A stretch of DNA of 64,000 nucleotides. Origin: Novosphingobium sp. G106. GTDB lineage: Bacteria > Pseudomonadota > Alphaproteobacteria > Sphingomonadales > Sphingomonadaceae. How positions within the stretch are numbered: position 1 is the first letter of the stretch; every line of letters starts with the position of its first letter. Positions 16,641 through 26,149 of this stretch are shown here, one piece after another. The notes beneath the pieces are model-generated. The model did not search any database and was not told where the DNA came from. It was given only the letters and a program-made list of their open reading frames with translations. Location of the stretch: the NCBI RefSeq assembly GCF_019075875.1, contig NZ_JAHOOZ010000001.1:5770001-5834000 (forward strand). Reading direction: 5' to 3'. Position numbers and translations under genes: made by a program.

Positions 16641-16892
16641 TTACTGGTGCAAACATCTCGGTCTCGTAGAGGCGAAGTGTGGCCCAACTGGAAGGATACG
16701 TTTTCGCTTAATGGGAAGCGACAGCGGCAACTTTTTCAGCGCAAGAGGTAGCCATGCAACCAGCGCGATAAGCAATCCCACGCCCGTCAGGGCCAGGATG
16801 TAGGGCTCCGGCGGCCATGGAGGTATCTGCATCATTCCTAGGTAACTCGCAGCGAGGAAGGGCGTGGCGCCACTACCAATGCCCCGCTTCAC
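16641..16892 (-). pseudogene. cation:proton antiporter N-terminal fragment
   Basis: The frame contains QIPPWPPEPYILALTGVGLLIALVAWLPLALKKLPLSLPI, which reads like the very N-terminus of a CPA1-type sodium/proton antiporter (first membrane helix). After SLPI it diverges into an unrelated basic tail and stops, so all remaining helices are missing. It is a remnant. Confidence 0.5.
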
Positions 16893-16943
16893 GTTTCGCT
16901 CTTGGGTGGGTGCTAGTCGGCGCAGATCAGCGCTTCCGACTTT

Positions 16944-18017
16944 CTATATCGCGCGTGTCTCGGGGATGGCATTGGCGTCGGAGGCCACCGAACTCAGTTG
17001 CGTGTGGCTAACGCATACCGCGGTCCCGGGATCTCTTCCTCGCACGCTGATCCTGGCCTTCAGCTGGTTTGCGAGTGCCTGGACGATGGAGGAACCCAGG
17101 CCGGAGGTGGCGAGATCCGGGGCAACCGGCATGCCGACCCCGTTGTCGGCTACGGCAAGCGTCCAGTTTGCCGCATGTGCAGAATAGTCCACGTCAATCT
17201 GACCGCGCCTGCCGTCGGGAAATGCATGCTTGAGGGCATTGATGACGAGTTCCGTAACGATCAACCCGAGGCTGACCGACACATTCGCTGGCACTGCGAC
17301 ATCGTCCGAGCGGACTTCGAGGGCGAGTTGATCAGTGTCGTGGATCATCGAGGCGGCAATGCTCTGGCAAAGCTGGGTCAGATATGGTCGCAAGGCCACT
17401 TCGCTCAGACCTGAGGCGGCAAGCTGATCCTGGATCGATGCCACCGACATGACACGGTTGTGCGCATCCTGGAGATGCCGCCTGGCTTCTTCCGACTGGA
17501 CCTTGCGTGCGCTCTGCATCAGCACGCTGGCGATGATCTGCAGGCTGTTGGCGACGCGGTGCTGAAGTTCCTGCATCAGGACTGCCTTCTCCCGAAGCAG
17601 GTCGTCCTTCAGCGTCTCCGCGAGCCGCGCATCGGTGACGTCGGCTATGGAGACAAGGATGCAGACATTCGCATCGCTCGCGTAAACGAGCTTCTGGGCC
17701 TTGACGACAAGCCGCCGGGTTCCGCGCTCCTGCGTCGGCAGGTCGAACTCGTAGGCTTCTATGGCATCGTCCGAGGTCAGGCTGGCTGCGAGGACCGAGC
17801 GAAGCCGCTTCAGGTCCCAGCGCCCGCTATCCAGTTCGAAGATGGAACTCCCGATCGTCCCCTCCGGCGGAAGCTGGAAGCTCGCGTAGAATGAGTCGCT
17901 CGCAGCCAAAAGCCGCATGTCGCCGTCGACGAGCAAAAGCGGCGCGGCCGAGGACGAGACCACCGCGAGCGCGAGCTCAAGCGCCATATGGGCAGGAGTT
18001 GGGGGCGGATTGGGCAT
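16944..18017 (-). CDS. PAS-HisKA_2 sensor histidine kinase
   Basis: This kinase of about 357 residues has no clear membrane helix. It has a PAS-like region (about 10-140), then the HisKA_2 phosphoacceptor QELQHRVANSLQIIAS (His about 158), an N box (TELVINALKHAF) and a G box (VADNGVGMP) of the HATPase domain. ATG 18017 is chosen because the 39 codons upstream look non-coding; an ATG at 18134 is possible. It is divergent from two receiver genes at 18341 and 18742, its likely partners. Confidence 0.87.
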   Translation of the reverse strand: MPNPPPTPAHMALELALAVVSSSAAPLLLVDGDMRLLAASDSFYASFQLPPEGTIGSSIFELDSGRWDLKRLRSVLAASLTSDDAIEAYEFDLPTQERGTRRLVVKAQKLVYASDANVCILVSIADVTDARLAETLKDDLLREKAVLMQELQHRVANSLQIIASVLMQSARKVQSEEARRHLQDAHNRVMSVASIQDQLAASGLSEVALRPYLTQLCQSIAASMIHDTDQLALEVRSDDVAVPANVSVSLGLIVTELVINALKHAFPDGRRGQIDVDYSAHAANWTLAVADNGVGMPVAPDLATSGLGSSIVQALANQLKARISVRGRDPGTAVCVSHTQLSSVASDANAIPETRAI

Positions 18018-18266
18018 GAAGGAGCTTTCAGGTTGGCATCGCCGAATGATGCCAGACTCTCGCCGCAGTGTCGGTTGGGCACGGGAGGAGCTAGCATAGC
18101 ACGCATGATAAAGGCTGTCGCATTCTTTAGGCATCGTCGGAAGAATATTTTAAATATGTCGTCGGGCCGCGTGATGAAACATAATTGGGAACAAAACACT
18201 TCGCATTTATAGTGAGTCTGGCGATTCTCATATTATTTGATATTTATTTGATGGTGATAATTTTCC

Positions 18267-18296
18267 TGAAAGTTCCCCCCGCCTGAGGAACTTTCA
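18267..18296. repeat. 10-bp inverted repeat containing GGAAC
   Basis: TGAAAGTTCC and GGAACTTTCA form perfect arms around a 10-base spacer, in the gap between the divergent kinase and receiver genes. The right arm contains GGAAC, followed 16 bases later by GGTT (18308-18311), one mismatch from an EcfG -10. It may be an operator overlapping a stress promoter. Confidence 0.5.
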
Positions 18297-18340
18297 AGCT
18301 GCAGCATGGTTTGAGGAACTTAGGGGTTCCACAAATTTCC

Positions 18341-18745
18341 ATGATCAACGCTGAGACGTCGACAGTTCCCGCACGTGACGCCCCCGCCGTCATCCTCGTG
18401 GTGGAGGACGAATGGCTGGTCCGGATGGTCATCGTCGATGCCCTGCGTGACAGCGGCCGGCTCGTCGTGGAAGCGGCCAATGGCGATGAGGCAATGGCAT
18501 TCATTCAATCCGGAGCGGCGATCGATCTGATTTTCACGGATGTTCGCATGCCTGGCACCGTGGACGGCCTGGCGCTGCTTGCTTTCGCGCGCCAAACAAT
18601 ACCGGGCGTACCGGTGATCGTATCCTCCGGGCATCTGGTACCTACCGAGGCGCTAAGCGGCGGTGCAGCCGCTTTCGTCCCGAAGCCTTATAGGGTGGAA
18701 GAGGTTGCAGAACTGATCGGCGCAAGCCTTGCTGGCCGCCGATGA
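18341..18745 (+). CDS. single-domain response regulator
   Basis: This 134-residue receiver domain has the acidic pair VVEDE, phosphoacceptor Asp in LIFTDVRMPG (about 61) and the conserved Lys in FVPKPYRVEEV (about 111). It has no output domain. ATG 18341 is preferred over an in-frame TTG ten codons upstream. Its stop overlaps the next receiver gene by four bases. It probably acts with the HisKA_2 kinase encoded divergently. Confidence 0.88.
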   Translation: MINAETSTVPARDAPAVILVVEDEWLVRMVIVDALRDSGRLVVEAANGDEAMAFIQSGAAIDLIFTDVRMPGTVDGLALLAFARQTIPGVPVIVSSGHLVPTEALSGGAAAFVPKPYRVEEVAELIGASLAGRR

Positions 18746-19161
18746 CGAACGCGGTACCCAACGACACGGGCGCCTCGGTGCTCATCGTCGACAGCGATAT
18801 CCTCGTTCGGCATGCCCTGGCGGACTACCTTAGGCACTGCGGTTACCGCGTGGTGGAGGCCGCGAGCAGCGACGAGGCCATGCTCGCCCTTGCGGAAGCC
18901 AGCCTCTTAGTCGATGTCGTCCTGTGCGATGTCGCCGTTGCAGGATCGCGATCGGGGTTCGAGCTTGCAACCTGGGTGCGCCAGAACAGGCCTGACCTCG
19001 AGGTCAAATTGGCGGCGAGTGTCGAGGGAGCTGCTAAGGCAGCCGCCAATCTCTGCGATAGCGGGCCCCATACTGCCCGGCCCTACGATCCGCAAAGCGT
19101 GATCGACTATATCATTCAGCGACGCGCCACGCAGCAGCGCAGCGGTGGCGAGAGCTCGTAA
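18742..19161 (+). CDS. divergent receiver-domain protein
   Basis: This 139-residue receiver-like domain has VLIVDSD and a candidate phosphoacceptor Asp in VVLCDVAVAG, but the conserved KP motif reads ARPYD, so the catalytic lysine is replaced by arginine. It is coupled to the preceding receiver by an ATGA overlap. It may be a poorly phosphorylated or signal-sequestering receiver. Confidence 0.75.
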   Translation: MTNAVPNDTGASVLIVDSDILVRHALADYLRHCGYRVVEAASSDEAMLALAEASLLVDVVLCDVAVAGSRSGFELATWVRQNRPDLEVKLAASVEGAAKAAANLCDSGPHTARPYDPQSVIDYIIQRRATQQRSGGESS

Positions 19162-19258
19162 CTCCCGGTTTGGCCGGTTCATCGCAATGTGGATGCGAGG
19201 AACCTTGGCATTCCCCGTAACTGAACCTCAGCACGGAACCAGCGATACAGCAGACCGA

Positions 19259-20044
19259 TTAAGCCCGGCGTCGGTGCCGGGCACTGTCATCGCCTCGAAA
19301 GGCGGCTATCGCGATTTCAGGTAAAGCTCGAAAAGCGGGGCGAGCCAGGAAATACCCTTGGATGTACCGGATGCCGAGGCCGCGAAGTGTATGGTATTCC
19401 CCTTCGGTCTCGACCCCCTCCGCGATAAGGGTGATCCCAAGCTTTTTCGCTAGGCGAACCACGCTCTCGACGATGAGACGGCGCGGCATACTGCAATCGA
19501 TTCCCCGGATTAGCTCCATGTCCAGTTTGATGAGATCAGGCTGGAACTTGGCGAGCAGGCCGAGCCCCGCATAACCCGCTCCGAAATCATCGATAGCGGT
19601 GGCGAACCCCATCCTGCGATAACTATCGACGATGGTCTTGATGTGATCGGTGTCAGCCATTTCCTCATTCTCAGTGAATTCAAAGATCAACCGATCGGTG
19701 GGGAAACCCGTCGCGCGGGCAGTCTTGAGGGTCAATTGTATGCAAGCAACAGGAGAGTAGACGGCGTTAGGAAGGAAATTGATCGACAGCTTCGCGTCCG
19801 TATCGAGAATGCCCGCGGCAACAGCGCCTTCGATGGCGGCAACGCGGCATTGCTGGTCGAACGCATATCGGTTCTCAGCCGTGACACGCGATAGAACCTG
19901 TGCTGCTCCTTCGCCTTGGCCGCCGCGTACGAGGGCCTCGAATGCAAACGGGAGGCCACTGTCGCCATCGACGATCGGCTGAAAGGCCATGGCGATGTCA
20001 AAGAGTGCGCCCTCAGATCTACATCCCTGACAACTGCCTTGCAT
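19259..20044 (-). CDS. EAL domain protein (c-di-GMP phosphodiesterase)
   Basis: This 261-residue protein is nearly all EAL domain. It has FEALVRGG (the EAL signature, about 34), INFLPNAVY, FEFTENEEM, the AIDDFGAGYAGL loop (about 155) and AEGVETEGEY. These residues are those of active cyclic di-GMP phosphodiesterases. A short Cys-containing N-terminus (GSCQGC) precedes the domain. It lies between receiver and kinase genes and may set c-di-GMP levels for them. Confidence 0.88.
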   Translation of the reverse strand: MQGSCQGCRSEGALFDIAMAFQPIVDGDSGLPFAFEALVRGGQGEGAAQVLSRVTAENRYAFDQQCRVAAIEGAVAAGILDTDAKLSINFLPNAVYSPVACIQLTLKTARATGFPTDRLIFEFTENEEMADTDHIKTIVDSYRRMGFATAIDDFGAGYAGLGLLAKFQPDLIKLDMELIRGIDCSMPRRLIVESVVRLAKKLGITLIAEGVETEGEYHTLRGLGIRYIQGYFLARPAFRALPEIAIAAFRGDDSARHRRRA

Positions 20045-20296
20045 GTCTCTCTACCCTAGGCTCCGAAGCTGCACCGCTAGGGCAAAATCATCTAACGATA
20101 TGTAAAATTTCAAAAATTGTTGAGCCTGGATCGGAGATCATCGACACGTACTGGTCTCGAGCAGGTTAACCCTCAATCGCTCCCCTGCAATTACCGGACA
20201 TCGGCCCAGGTCGGAATTGATCGGAGTTGGCCTAACGGGGGGAACGATAAAAGGCCTCGAGCATTATGCGAGCAGGGCAGGGATCGGGCAGAACCA

Positions 20297-21739
20297 GTGG
20301 ACATAGATTTCGAACCGCTGATTGCGGCGTCTCCAAATCCTTATGTGGTTCTTGATCCGTCACTTATCATCGCCTGGATGAACGACGCGTACCTTAGTTC
20401 GACCATGCGGCAGCGCAACGACATCCTGGGGCGATCGATATTTGAGGCCTTCCCCAGCGATCCAACTTCCGAAAGCCATCAGCTACTTAAGGCTTCGTTC
20501 GATCGTGTTCGCTTCACGAAGAAAGCGGATGAGATTGCATTGATCCGATACGATATCCTGAATCCCAATGGATCGATGGAGGTTCGCTATTGGAGCGCAA
20601 CGCACACGCCGCTTCTCGATGCGGATGGCGAAATTTCATTTATCCTGCAACACACCGTTGACGTGACGGAGCTGCAGTCGCTCCGGACAATGCGCGACGA
20701 GATGGGTATTGTGCAGCGTGCCCAGGCTGTGCAGGAGCGGAATCAAGACTTAGCTGCCGAAAGCGAACGGCTGCGGGCGCTATTTGAGCAGGCGCCTGGA
20801 TTCGTGGCAATTTTAAGCGGCCCGGATCATGTGTTTCAGCTCGCCAACGAAGCGTACCGCAATCTTGTGGGCAAGCGAGACTTAGCGGGGAAGTCGGTTG
20901 CGGAAGCGCTTCCCGAAGTTGTAGAGCAAGGGTTTGTCGAGCTGCTGACCTCGGTTCACAGCTCCGGCGCTGCTTATGTGGGTCGCCGGGAGAAATTGGT
21001 GCTTCAGAACGATTCGCTCACTCGCGGTCGTGAACGCTTTCTCGATTTTCTTTATCAGCCGATCTTCACTGATGGGGGGCAGGTTTCCGGCATCTTTGTC
21101 CAGGGACATGATGTGACCGAGCAAGTGCTGGCCGAAGAACATCAGAAATTGCTTATCAATGAGCTCAATCATCGAGTGAAGAACACGCTTGCGATCGTCC
21201 AAAGCTTAGCGACCCAAACATTCCGCAATGCAAAAAGCTTGGAAGCAGCTCGAACCACCTTCACAGCCCGAATGACCGCTCTGGCCAGCGCTCACTCCCT
21301 CCTTACAGTTCATAATTGGGAGGCTGCCGGACTCGCCGAGACAGTCCTCACGGCGATTGCCGCGACGGTCGGATCGGATGTCAACCGTATCCGCGTCGAG
21401 GGGCCGGATACGACCTTGCCACCACAGGCGGTCATGTCTGTCGCAATGATTATCCACGAACTCAGTACCAACGCGATCAAATATGGAGCTCTCTCGGTTG
21501 AAACCGGGCGGGTCGAAGTGAATTGGACCTCAAGGCCATTCGAGGGACGCTGTGAGATTATCCTCAACTGGATCGAGCGCGGCGGCCCGCTTGTCGCACC
21601 GCCCGAGCGCAAAGGTTTTGGTACGCGCCTCATCCAACGCGGCATCTCCTCGGATCTAAATTCCGACGTGGAGATGAACTTCGCTAAGGAAGGGCTTCAA
21701 TGCCGGATAACTGCCCACATATCGATTGACCAAACGTGA
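20297..21739 (+). CDS. PAS-PAS-HWE sensor histidine kinase
   Basis: From GTG 20297 the protein has 480 residues: two PAS regions (about 5-125 and 150-270), then an HWE kinase domain with phosphoacceptor NELNHRVKNTLAIVQSLA (His about 291), HELSTNAIKYGAL, and the WxE motif in LNWIERGGP. It has no membrane helix. The frame is open further upstream (to a TTG at 20117), but that part looks non-coding. The stop overlaps the start of the next receiver gene (GTGA). Confidence 0.85.
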   Translation: MDIDFEPLIAASPNPYVVLDPSLIIAWMNDAYLSSTMRQRNDILGRSIFEAFPSDPTSESHQLLKASFDRVRFTKKADEIALIRYDILNPNGSMEVRYWSATHTPLLDADGEISFILQHTVDVTELQSLRTMRDEMGIVQRAQAVQERNQDLAAESERLRALFEQAPGFVAILSGPDHVFQLANEAYRNLVGKRDLAGKSVAEALPEVVEQGFVELLTSVHSSGAAYVGRREKLVLQNDSLTRGRERFLDFLYQPIFTDGGQVSGIFVQGHDVTEQVLAEEHQKLLINELNHRVKNTLAIVQSLATQTFRNAKSLEAARTTFTARMTALASAHSLLTVHNWEAAGLAETVLTAIAATVGSDVNRIRVEGPDTTLPPQAVMSVAMIIHELSTNAIKYGALSVETGRVEVNWTSRPFEGRCEIILNWIERGGPLVAPPERKGFGTRLIQRGISSDLNSDVEMNFAKEGLQCRITAHISIDQT

Positions 21740-22083
21740 CACTGCGGGGACGCTTGGTGCTGATAGTCGAGGACGAACCGATCGTCGCTCTCGGTCTGGA
21801 AGATCTGATCGAGGACGCGGGAGGACGGTCCCTTTCCGCGGAGCGGCTTGACGACGCGTTAGCAATGATCGCCGAACATCCCTTCGAATTGGCCATCCTT
21901 GATATCAATGTGCACGGCCACCGAAGCTACCCTGTGGCCACGATGCTGTCAGCGCTCGGCGTACCGTTCATATTCGCCACGGGTTATGGCGACGCGCTCC
22001 ACCCGCTGGAGTTCGAGGCAATTCCCACAATAGTAAAGCCATACAGCTTGGCTGACATAGAGCGCGCGATTGAAAGGCTATAG
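21736..22083 (+). CDS. single-domain response regulator
   Basis: This 115-residue receiver has VEDEP, phosphoacceptor Asp in LAILDINVHG (about 55) and Lys in TIVKPYS (about 99). GTG 21736 overlaps the HWE kinase stop by four bases, so the two form a coupled kinase-receiver pair. There is no output domain. Confidence 0.9.
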   Translation: MTLRGRLVLIVEDEPIVALGLEDLIEDAGGRSLSAERLDDALAMIAEHPFELAILDINVHGHRSYPVATMLSALGVPFIFATGYGDALHPLEFEAIPTIVKPYSLADIERAIERL

Positions 22084-22376
22084 CGGCAATGCATTGCCTA
22101 ATAAGAAATAGTAATGGATCAAAGGCTTTTACGTTACTTGTTCTCGAAAAAGGCTCCATTGGGCGGGGGGGATTTGTGATCTAGATTTGTACGGTGGCTG
22201 CCGCCGGCAAACCCTGCCGTACGAGCAGCCAGCCGAGTTACATATTACCTGTCATCCAATCATTCCCGCTGTGCCGAACGCCATACCCGCGCATCCCACA
22301 GGTCGAATAGGGCGTGCGGTTTTCTGTACGACGTGCTCCTTTTCCCAGCAATCAACAACGAGAAGAGTAAGGCTTG

Positions 22377-22742
22377 ATGCGAGGATTCAAGGAACCGGGA
22401 TTCAACGACCGGGTTGCTGCCGCGAGCAGCGCCAAGGCTAGAGCCTTGGAAATGCTGAAAAATAGGCCCAAGCCCAGTGAGGCCGATCTCGCCGAGCGAG
22501 CCGGACGGCAGCGCGCCAAGGAGATCGCTCAAGCTGAGAAGCGCGCGGCCGCCAAAGCTGCTCTCCAAGCAGAGAGGGACGCGAAGGAGCAGGCCGAGCG
22601 CGAAGCCGCTGAGGCTTCTGTGGCTGCCGCCGAAGCGGCCCGTCCCGCCGCCGAGGCAGCCAGGCCCAAGCTGCCCACTGCTGAGGACATGAAGGCTGCG
22701 CGCGATGCCCGATACGCCGCTCGCAGGGCGCGTAAGCGCTAG
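22377..22742 (+). CDS. DUF6481 family protein
   Basis: This 121-residue protein begins MRGFKEPGFNDRVAAASSAKARALE and continues as an Ala/Glu/Lys/Arg-rich helix to a basic end (RYAARRARKR). This is the DUF6481 pattern common in sphingomonads; its function is unknown. The long charged helix is probably a single coiled coil. ATG 22377 is chosen over a TTG one codon upstream. Confidence 0.82.
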   Translation: MRGFKEPGFNDRVAAASSAKARALEMLKNRPKPSEADLAERAGRQRAKEIAQAEKRAAAKAALQAERDAKEQAEREAAEASVAAAEAARPAAEAARPKLPTAEDMKAARDARYAARRARKR

Positions 22743-22982
22743 GTAAGTTCTTCAGCGCCCACGAGCGGCCACTTGTTTGGTAAGAGTGCGACCCAGGCCT
22801 TCTCGCTAGGATTTCCGCTCGGCGGTGCTCATCATCATAACCGATCTCGCCAACAGAGCCGCCGATCAGCGGCAAAGGCCTGCTCCCTGACGGCAGTCCT
22901 ATGTTTAGATTCACTTCACATCTCTAAATCAGCATGTGAAGGGGCCGGCTCGCTAGCTTCGGCGGCCGCGCGATGACGGCGA

Positions 22983-25193
22983 TTAGGCGATGGGCGGCAA
23001 TTTCTCGAGATGCTTGTCGAGCGTGATCGGATAATCGCGCACGCGCACGCCGGTCGCATTGTAGATCGCGTTGGCGATCGCCGCGCCGACCCCGCAGATG
23101 CCGAGTTCGCCCACGCCTTTCGCCTTCATCGGCGATGACTTGTCGTCCGGATAGTCGAGGAAGATCACCTCCTGGTGCGGGATGTCGGCGTGGACCGGCA
23201 CTTCGTAGCTCGCGAGGTCGTGGTTGACGAAGAAGCCGAAGCGCGTGTCGACGGCCAGTTCCTCCATCAGGGCTGCGCCAACCCCCATGGTCATCGCCCC
23301 GATCACCTGGCTGCGGGCAGACTTCGGGTTGATGATGCGGCCCGCATCGCAAACCGCCAGCATCCGGCGGACCCGCGTCTCGCCCGTGTACATGTCGACA
23401 CCGACCTCGACAAAATGGCCGGCGAAGGTCGACTGCTGATACTCCTTGTCGAGCGTCCCATACTCGATGCGATCTTGCGCCGTCAGCGGGCCCGCCTTGG
23501 CAAGGGGTATCGAGCGGTCGCCGGATCGGACTTCGCTATTGGCGAACGAGACCTCGCTCGCATTGAGCCCGAGCCGCTGCGTTACGGCCTCGCGCAGCTT
23601 GACGCAGGCCGCATAGAGCCCCGCGGTCGAATTGCTCGCGCCCCATTGTCCGCCCGAGCCCGCCGAGGCGGGAAAGTCGCTGTCGCCCAGCTTGACCGTC
23701 ACGTTGCCGAGCGGAACACCCATCATCTCCGCCGCGGTCTGCGCGAGGATCGTATAGGTGCCGGTGCCGATATCGGTCATGTCGGTCTCGATCGTCAGCT
23801 TGCCCGCTTCGTCGAGCCGGATGCGCGCCGCCGACTTGGTCAGGAGATTGTTGCGGAAGCCTACGGCCATGCCCATGCCGACGAGCCATTGGCCGTCGCG
23901 CACCTGCGCAGGCTTGGGCTTCCGGTGCGACCAGCCGAACCGATCGGCACCCGTCCGCAGGCATTCGACCAGATGGCGCTGCGAGAAATGCCGCTCGGGC
24001 TTGGCTGGGTCCACCATGGTATCGTTGACGATCCTGAGTTCGACCGGATCCATGCCGAGCCTATCGGCGAGTTCGTCCATCGCCATCTCGAGCACCATGA
24101 GCCCTGGCGCCTCGCCTGGCGCGCGCATCGCATTGCCTTCGGGCAGGTCGGTGACCGCGAGCTTCAACCAGTATTCGCGGTTGGGCGCCGCATAGACGAG
24201 CTTGGTCTGCTGGACTGCGACCTCGGGCTTGCCCTGGGGCAAGTTGCCGCTCGTGCTCGAATGATGGATCGCAGTGAGCTTGCCGTCGCGCGTGGCGCCC
24301 AGCTTGACGTGCTGGATCGTCGCAGGCCGGTGCGTCGAATTGTTCATCATCAGCGGGCGCTGCATCGCGACCTTGACCGGACGGCCGGCTTTCTTGGCTC
24401 CCAGCGCCGCCAGGACCGCATCGGCGCGCAAGAACAGCTTGCCGCCGAAGCCGCCGCCGATGAACGGGGAATCGATGCGGATGTTGTCGGGCTTCATCGA
24501 TAGCGTCTTCGCGAGCGAAGCCTTCGACCACGCGATCATCTGGTTCGACGTCCAGAGGGTCAGCTTTTCGCCCTCCCAGGCAGCGATCGTCGCGAAGGGC
24601 TCCATCATCGCATGGCTTTCGCCAGGCGTCGTGTAGATCTGGTCGATCTTGACGGGCGCGCTCTCGAAGGCCGCGGCAAAGTCGCCCAGCCGCTCGATGG
24701 TCTTCTTCTCCGGGTCTTCGTCGTCGATCGGGACATAGGCCGCAGACGGCGCGACCTTGGCGAGGTCGAACCGGCCTTCCGAGCGCGCGTAACTGGCGCG
24801 GACGAGGTTCGCGGCTGCGCGGGCCTGCTCGAAGCTTTCGGCGACGACGAGGGCGATCGCCTGGTGATAGTGCGCCACCTCTGCCCCGCCGAACAAGTGG
24901 GCGACGTTCATCTTGCCCAAGGGCAAGGGCTGGGCATGGTCGAGCGTTGTCACGACGGCGATCACGCCTGGCGCCCGCTCGGCATCGCGCGTGTCGATGC
25001 TGGTGATCCGTCCCTTGGCGATCCCGGCGCCGACGATGTAGCCGTAGGCCTGGTTCGCTGCCACGTCGTGGCGCTCGTAGGCATAGGGCGCGGTCCCTGT
25101 CGTCTTGAGCGGGCCGTCGATACGATCGGTCGGACGCCCGACGACCTTCATTTGGTCGATCGGATTGGAGCCGGCTGGCTTGTCGAATTTCAT
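22983..25193 (-). CDS. paoC: periplasmic aldehyde oxidase, molybdopterin subunit PaoC
   Basis: This 736-residue large subunit is of the xanthine oxidase family and binds the molybdenum-cytosine dinucleotide cofactor. Visible features are GGGFGGK (about 244), MRAPGEAPGLMVLEMAMDELA, AGSGGQWGASNST and the C-terminal AKGVGELGICGVG with the presumed catalytic Glu. It oxidises aldehydes to acids together with PaoA and PaoB. It starts five bases after paoB. Confidence 0.93.
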   Translation of the reverse strand: MKFDKPAGSNPIDQMKVVGRPTDRIDGPLKTTGTAPYAYERHDVAANQAYGYIVGAGIAKGRITSIDTRDAERAPGVIAVVTTLDHAQPLPLGKMNVAHLFGGAEVAHYHQAIALVVAESFEQARAAANLVRASYARSEGRFDLAKVAPSAAYVPIDDEDPEKKTIERLGDFAAAFESAPVKIDQIYTTPGESHAMMEPFATIAAWEGEKLTLWTSNQMIAWSKASLAKTLSMKPDNIRIDSPFIGGGFGGKLFLRADAVLAALGAKKAGRPVKVAMQRPLMMNNSTHRPATIQHVKLGATRDGKLTAIHHSSTSGNLPQGKPEVAVQQTKLVYAAPNREYWLKLAVTDLPEGNAMRAPGEAPGLMVLEMAMDELADRLGMDPVELRIVNDTMVDPAKPERHFSQRHLVECLRTGADRFGWSHRKPKPAQVRDGQWLVGMGMAVGFRNNLLTKSAARIRLDEAGKLTIETDMTDIGTGTYTILAQTAAEMMGVPLGNVTVKLGDSDFPASAGSGGQWGASNSTAGLYAACVKLREAVTQRLGLNASEVSFANSEVRSGDRSIPLAKAGPLTAQDRIEYGTLDKEYQQSTFAGHFVEVGVDMYTGETRVRRMLAVCDAGRIINPKSARSQVIGAMTMGVGAALMEELAVDTRFGFFVNHDLASYEVPVHADIPHQEVIFLDYPDDKSSPMKAKGVGELGICGVGAAIANAIYNATGVRVRDYPITLDKHLEKLPPIA

Positions 25194-25198
25194 GGCGG

Positions 25199-26149
25199 TC
25201 AGCCCTTTGCTTGCGCGATCACCGCTGCGAGTGTTCGTGTCGCCAGCGGGAGTTTGAATCGGTTGTCTTCGGTCGGGCGGGCGCCGGCGAAGACGCGCGC
25301 GGCGACGGCGCTAGCCCCTTGCGGCAAGTCGGCCTCCGCCGCTTCGACCCGCCAGGGCCGGGGCGCCACACCGCCGAAGGCAACGCGTCCGGCCCCGCCA
25401 GGCTGGATTACGGCTGCAACCGATACGAGGGCGAAGGCATAGGACGCGCGGTCGCGGACCTTGCGATAGATATGCGTGCCGCCGAGCGGTTTGGGCAGCG
25501 TGACCGCAGTGATGAGCTCGCCAGGTGCGAGCGCGGTGTCCTGCTGGGGGCTGTCGCCGGGCAGGCGATGGAAGTCGGCGATTGCGATCCTGCGCGTCTG
25601 TCCGTCCGGCGATACGGTCTCGACTTCCGCGTCGAGTACGCGCAGCGCGACCGCCATATCGCCGGGATAGGTCGCGATGCATTGATCGCTCGTTCCGATC
25701 ACCGCAAGCTGCCGCGAATAGCCGCCGATCGCTGCGCAACCCGAGCCGGGCCTACGTTTGTTGCAGGGCTGGTTGGTGTCGTAGAAATAGGGGCAGCGCG
25801 TGCGCTGGAGCAGGTTCCCCGCCGTCGTCGCCTTGTTGCGCAGCTGGCCGCTGGCGCCCGCGACGATCGCGCGGGTGAGCACGCCATAATCGCGCCGCAC
25901 GTGGGGGTCGGAGGCGAGCGCCGTATTCGTGACCAACGCCCCGATGCGCAAGCCACCATCGGCCGCGGCTTCGATCCGATCGAGCTTCAGATCCTGGACA
26001 TCGACGAGGTGCCGCGGGGTCTCGATCTCTAGCTTCATAAGGTCGAGGAGATTGGTGCCGCCGGCAAGGAACTTCGCGCCGGCATGCCCGGCGACGGCCG
26101 CCGCGGCCTGCGTGGGGGTCGTCGCACGCTCGTAGGTGAACGCTCTCAT
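25199..26149 (-). CDS. paoB: periplasmic aldehyde oxidase, FAD subunit PaoB
   Basis: This 316-residue FAD-binding subunit has an N-terminal [24 protein letters not shown] loop that binds FAD, and [31 protein letters not shown], whose cysteines fit the 4Fe-4S cluster particular to PaoB. ATG 26149 overlaps the paoA stop by four bases. The open frame extends far upstream inside paoA, but that part is out of frame with it and non-coding. Confidence 0.92.
   Translation of the reverse strand: MRAFTYERATTPTQAAAAVAGHAGAKFLAGGTNLLDLMKLEIETPRHLVDVQDLKLDRIEAAADGGLRIGALVTNTALASDPHVRRDYGVLTRAIVAGASGQLRNKATTAGNLLQRTRCPYFYDTNQPCNKRRPGSGCAAIGGYSRQLAVIGTSDQCIATYPGDMAVALRVLDAEVETVSPDGQTRRIAIADFHRLPGDSPQQDTALAPGELITAVTLPKPLGGTHIYRKVRDRASYAFALVSVAAVIQPGGAGRVAFGGVAPRPWRVEAAEADLPQGASAVAARVFAGARPTEDNRFKLPLATRTLAAVIAQAKG

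Noticed and set aside
16893..17200. Possible continuation of the antiporter fragment
   Set aside because: Sequence beyond the first helix is unrelated; the region is the end of the histidine kinase gene on the minus strand.
20117..20296. N-terminal extension of the HWE kinase to a TTG start
   Set aside because: The added residues look non-coding, and the PAS homology begins just after the GTG at 20297.
23175..24503. Long plus-strand open frame (442 codons) across paoC
   Set aside because: It is antisense to the well-conserved paoC gene, is rich in Arg/His/Asp as expected of a GC-rich shadow, and has no domain or ribosome site.
25211..26032. Plus-strand frame opposite paoB
   Set aside because: It is antisense to conserved FAD-domain sequence with shadow-type composition.
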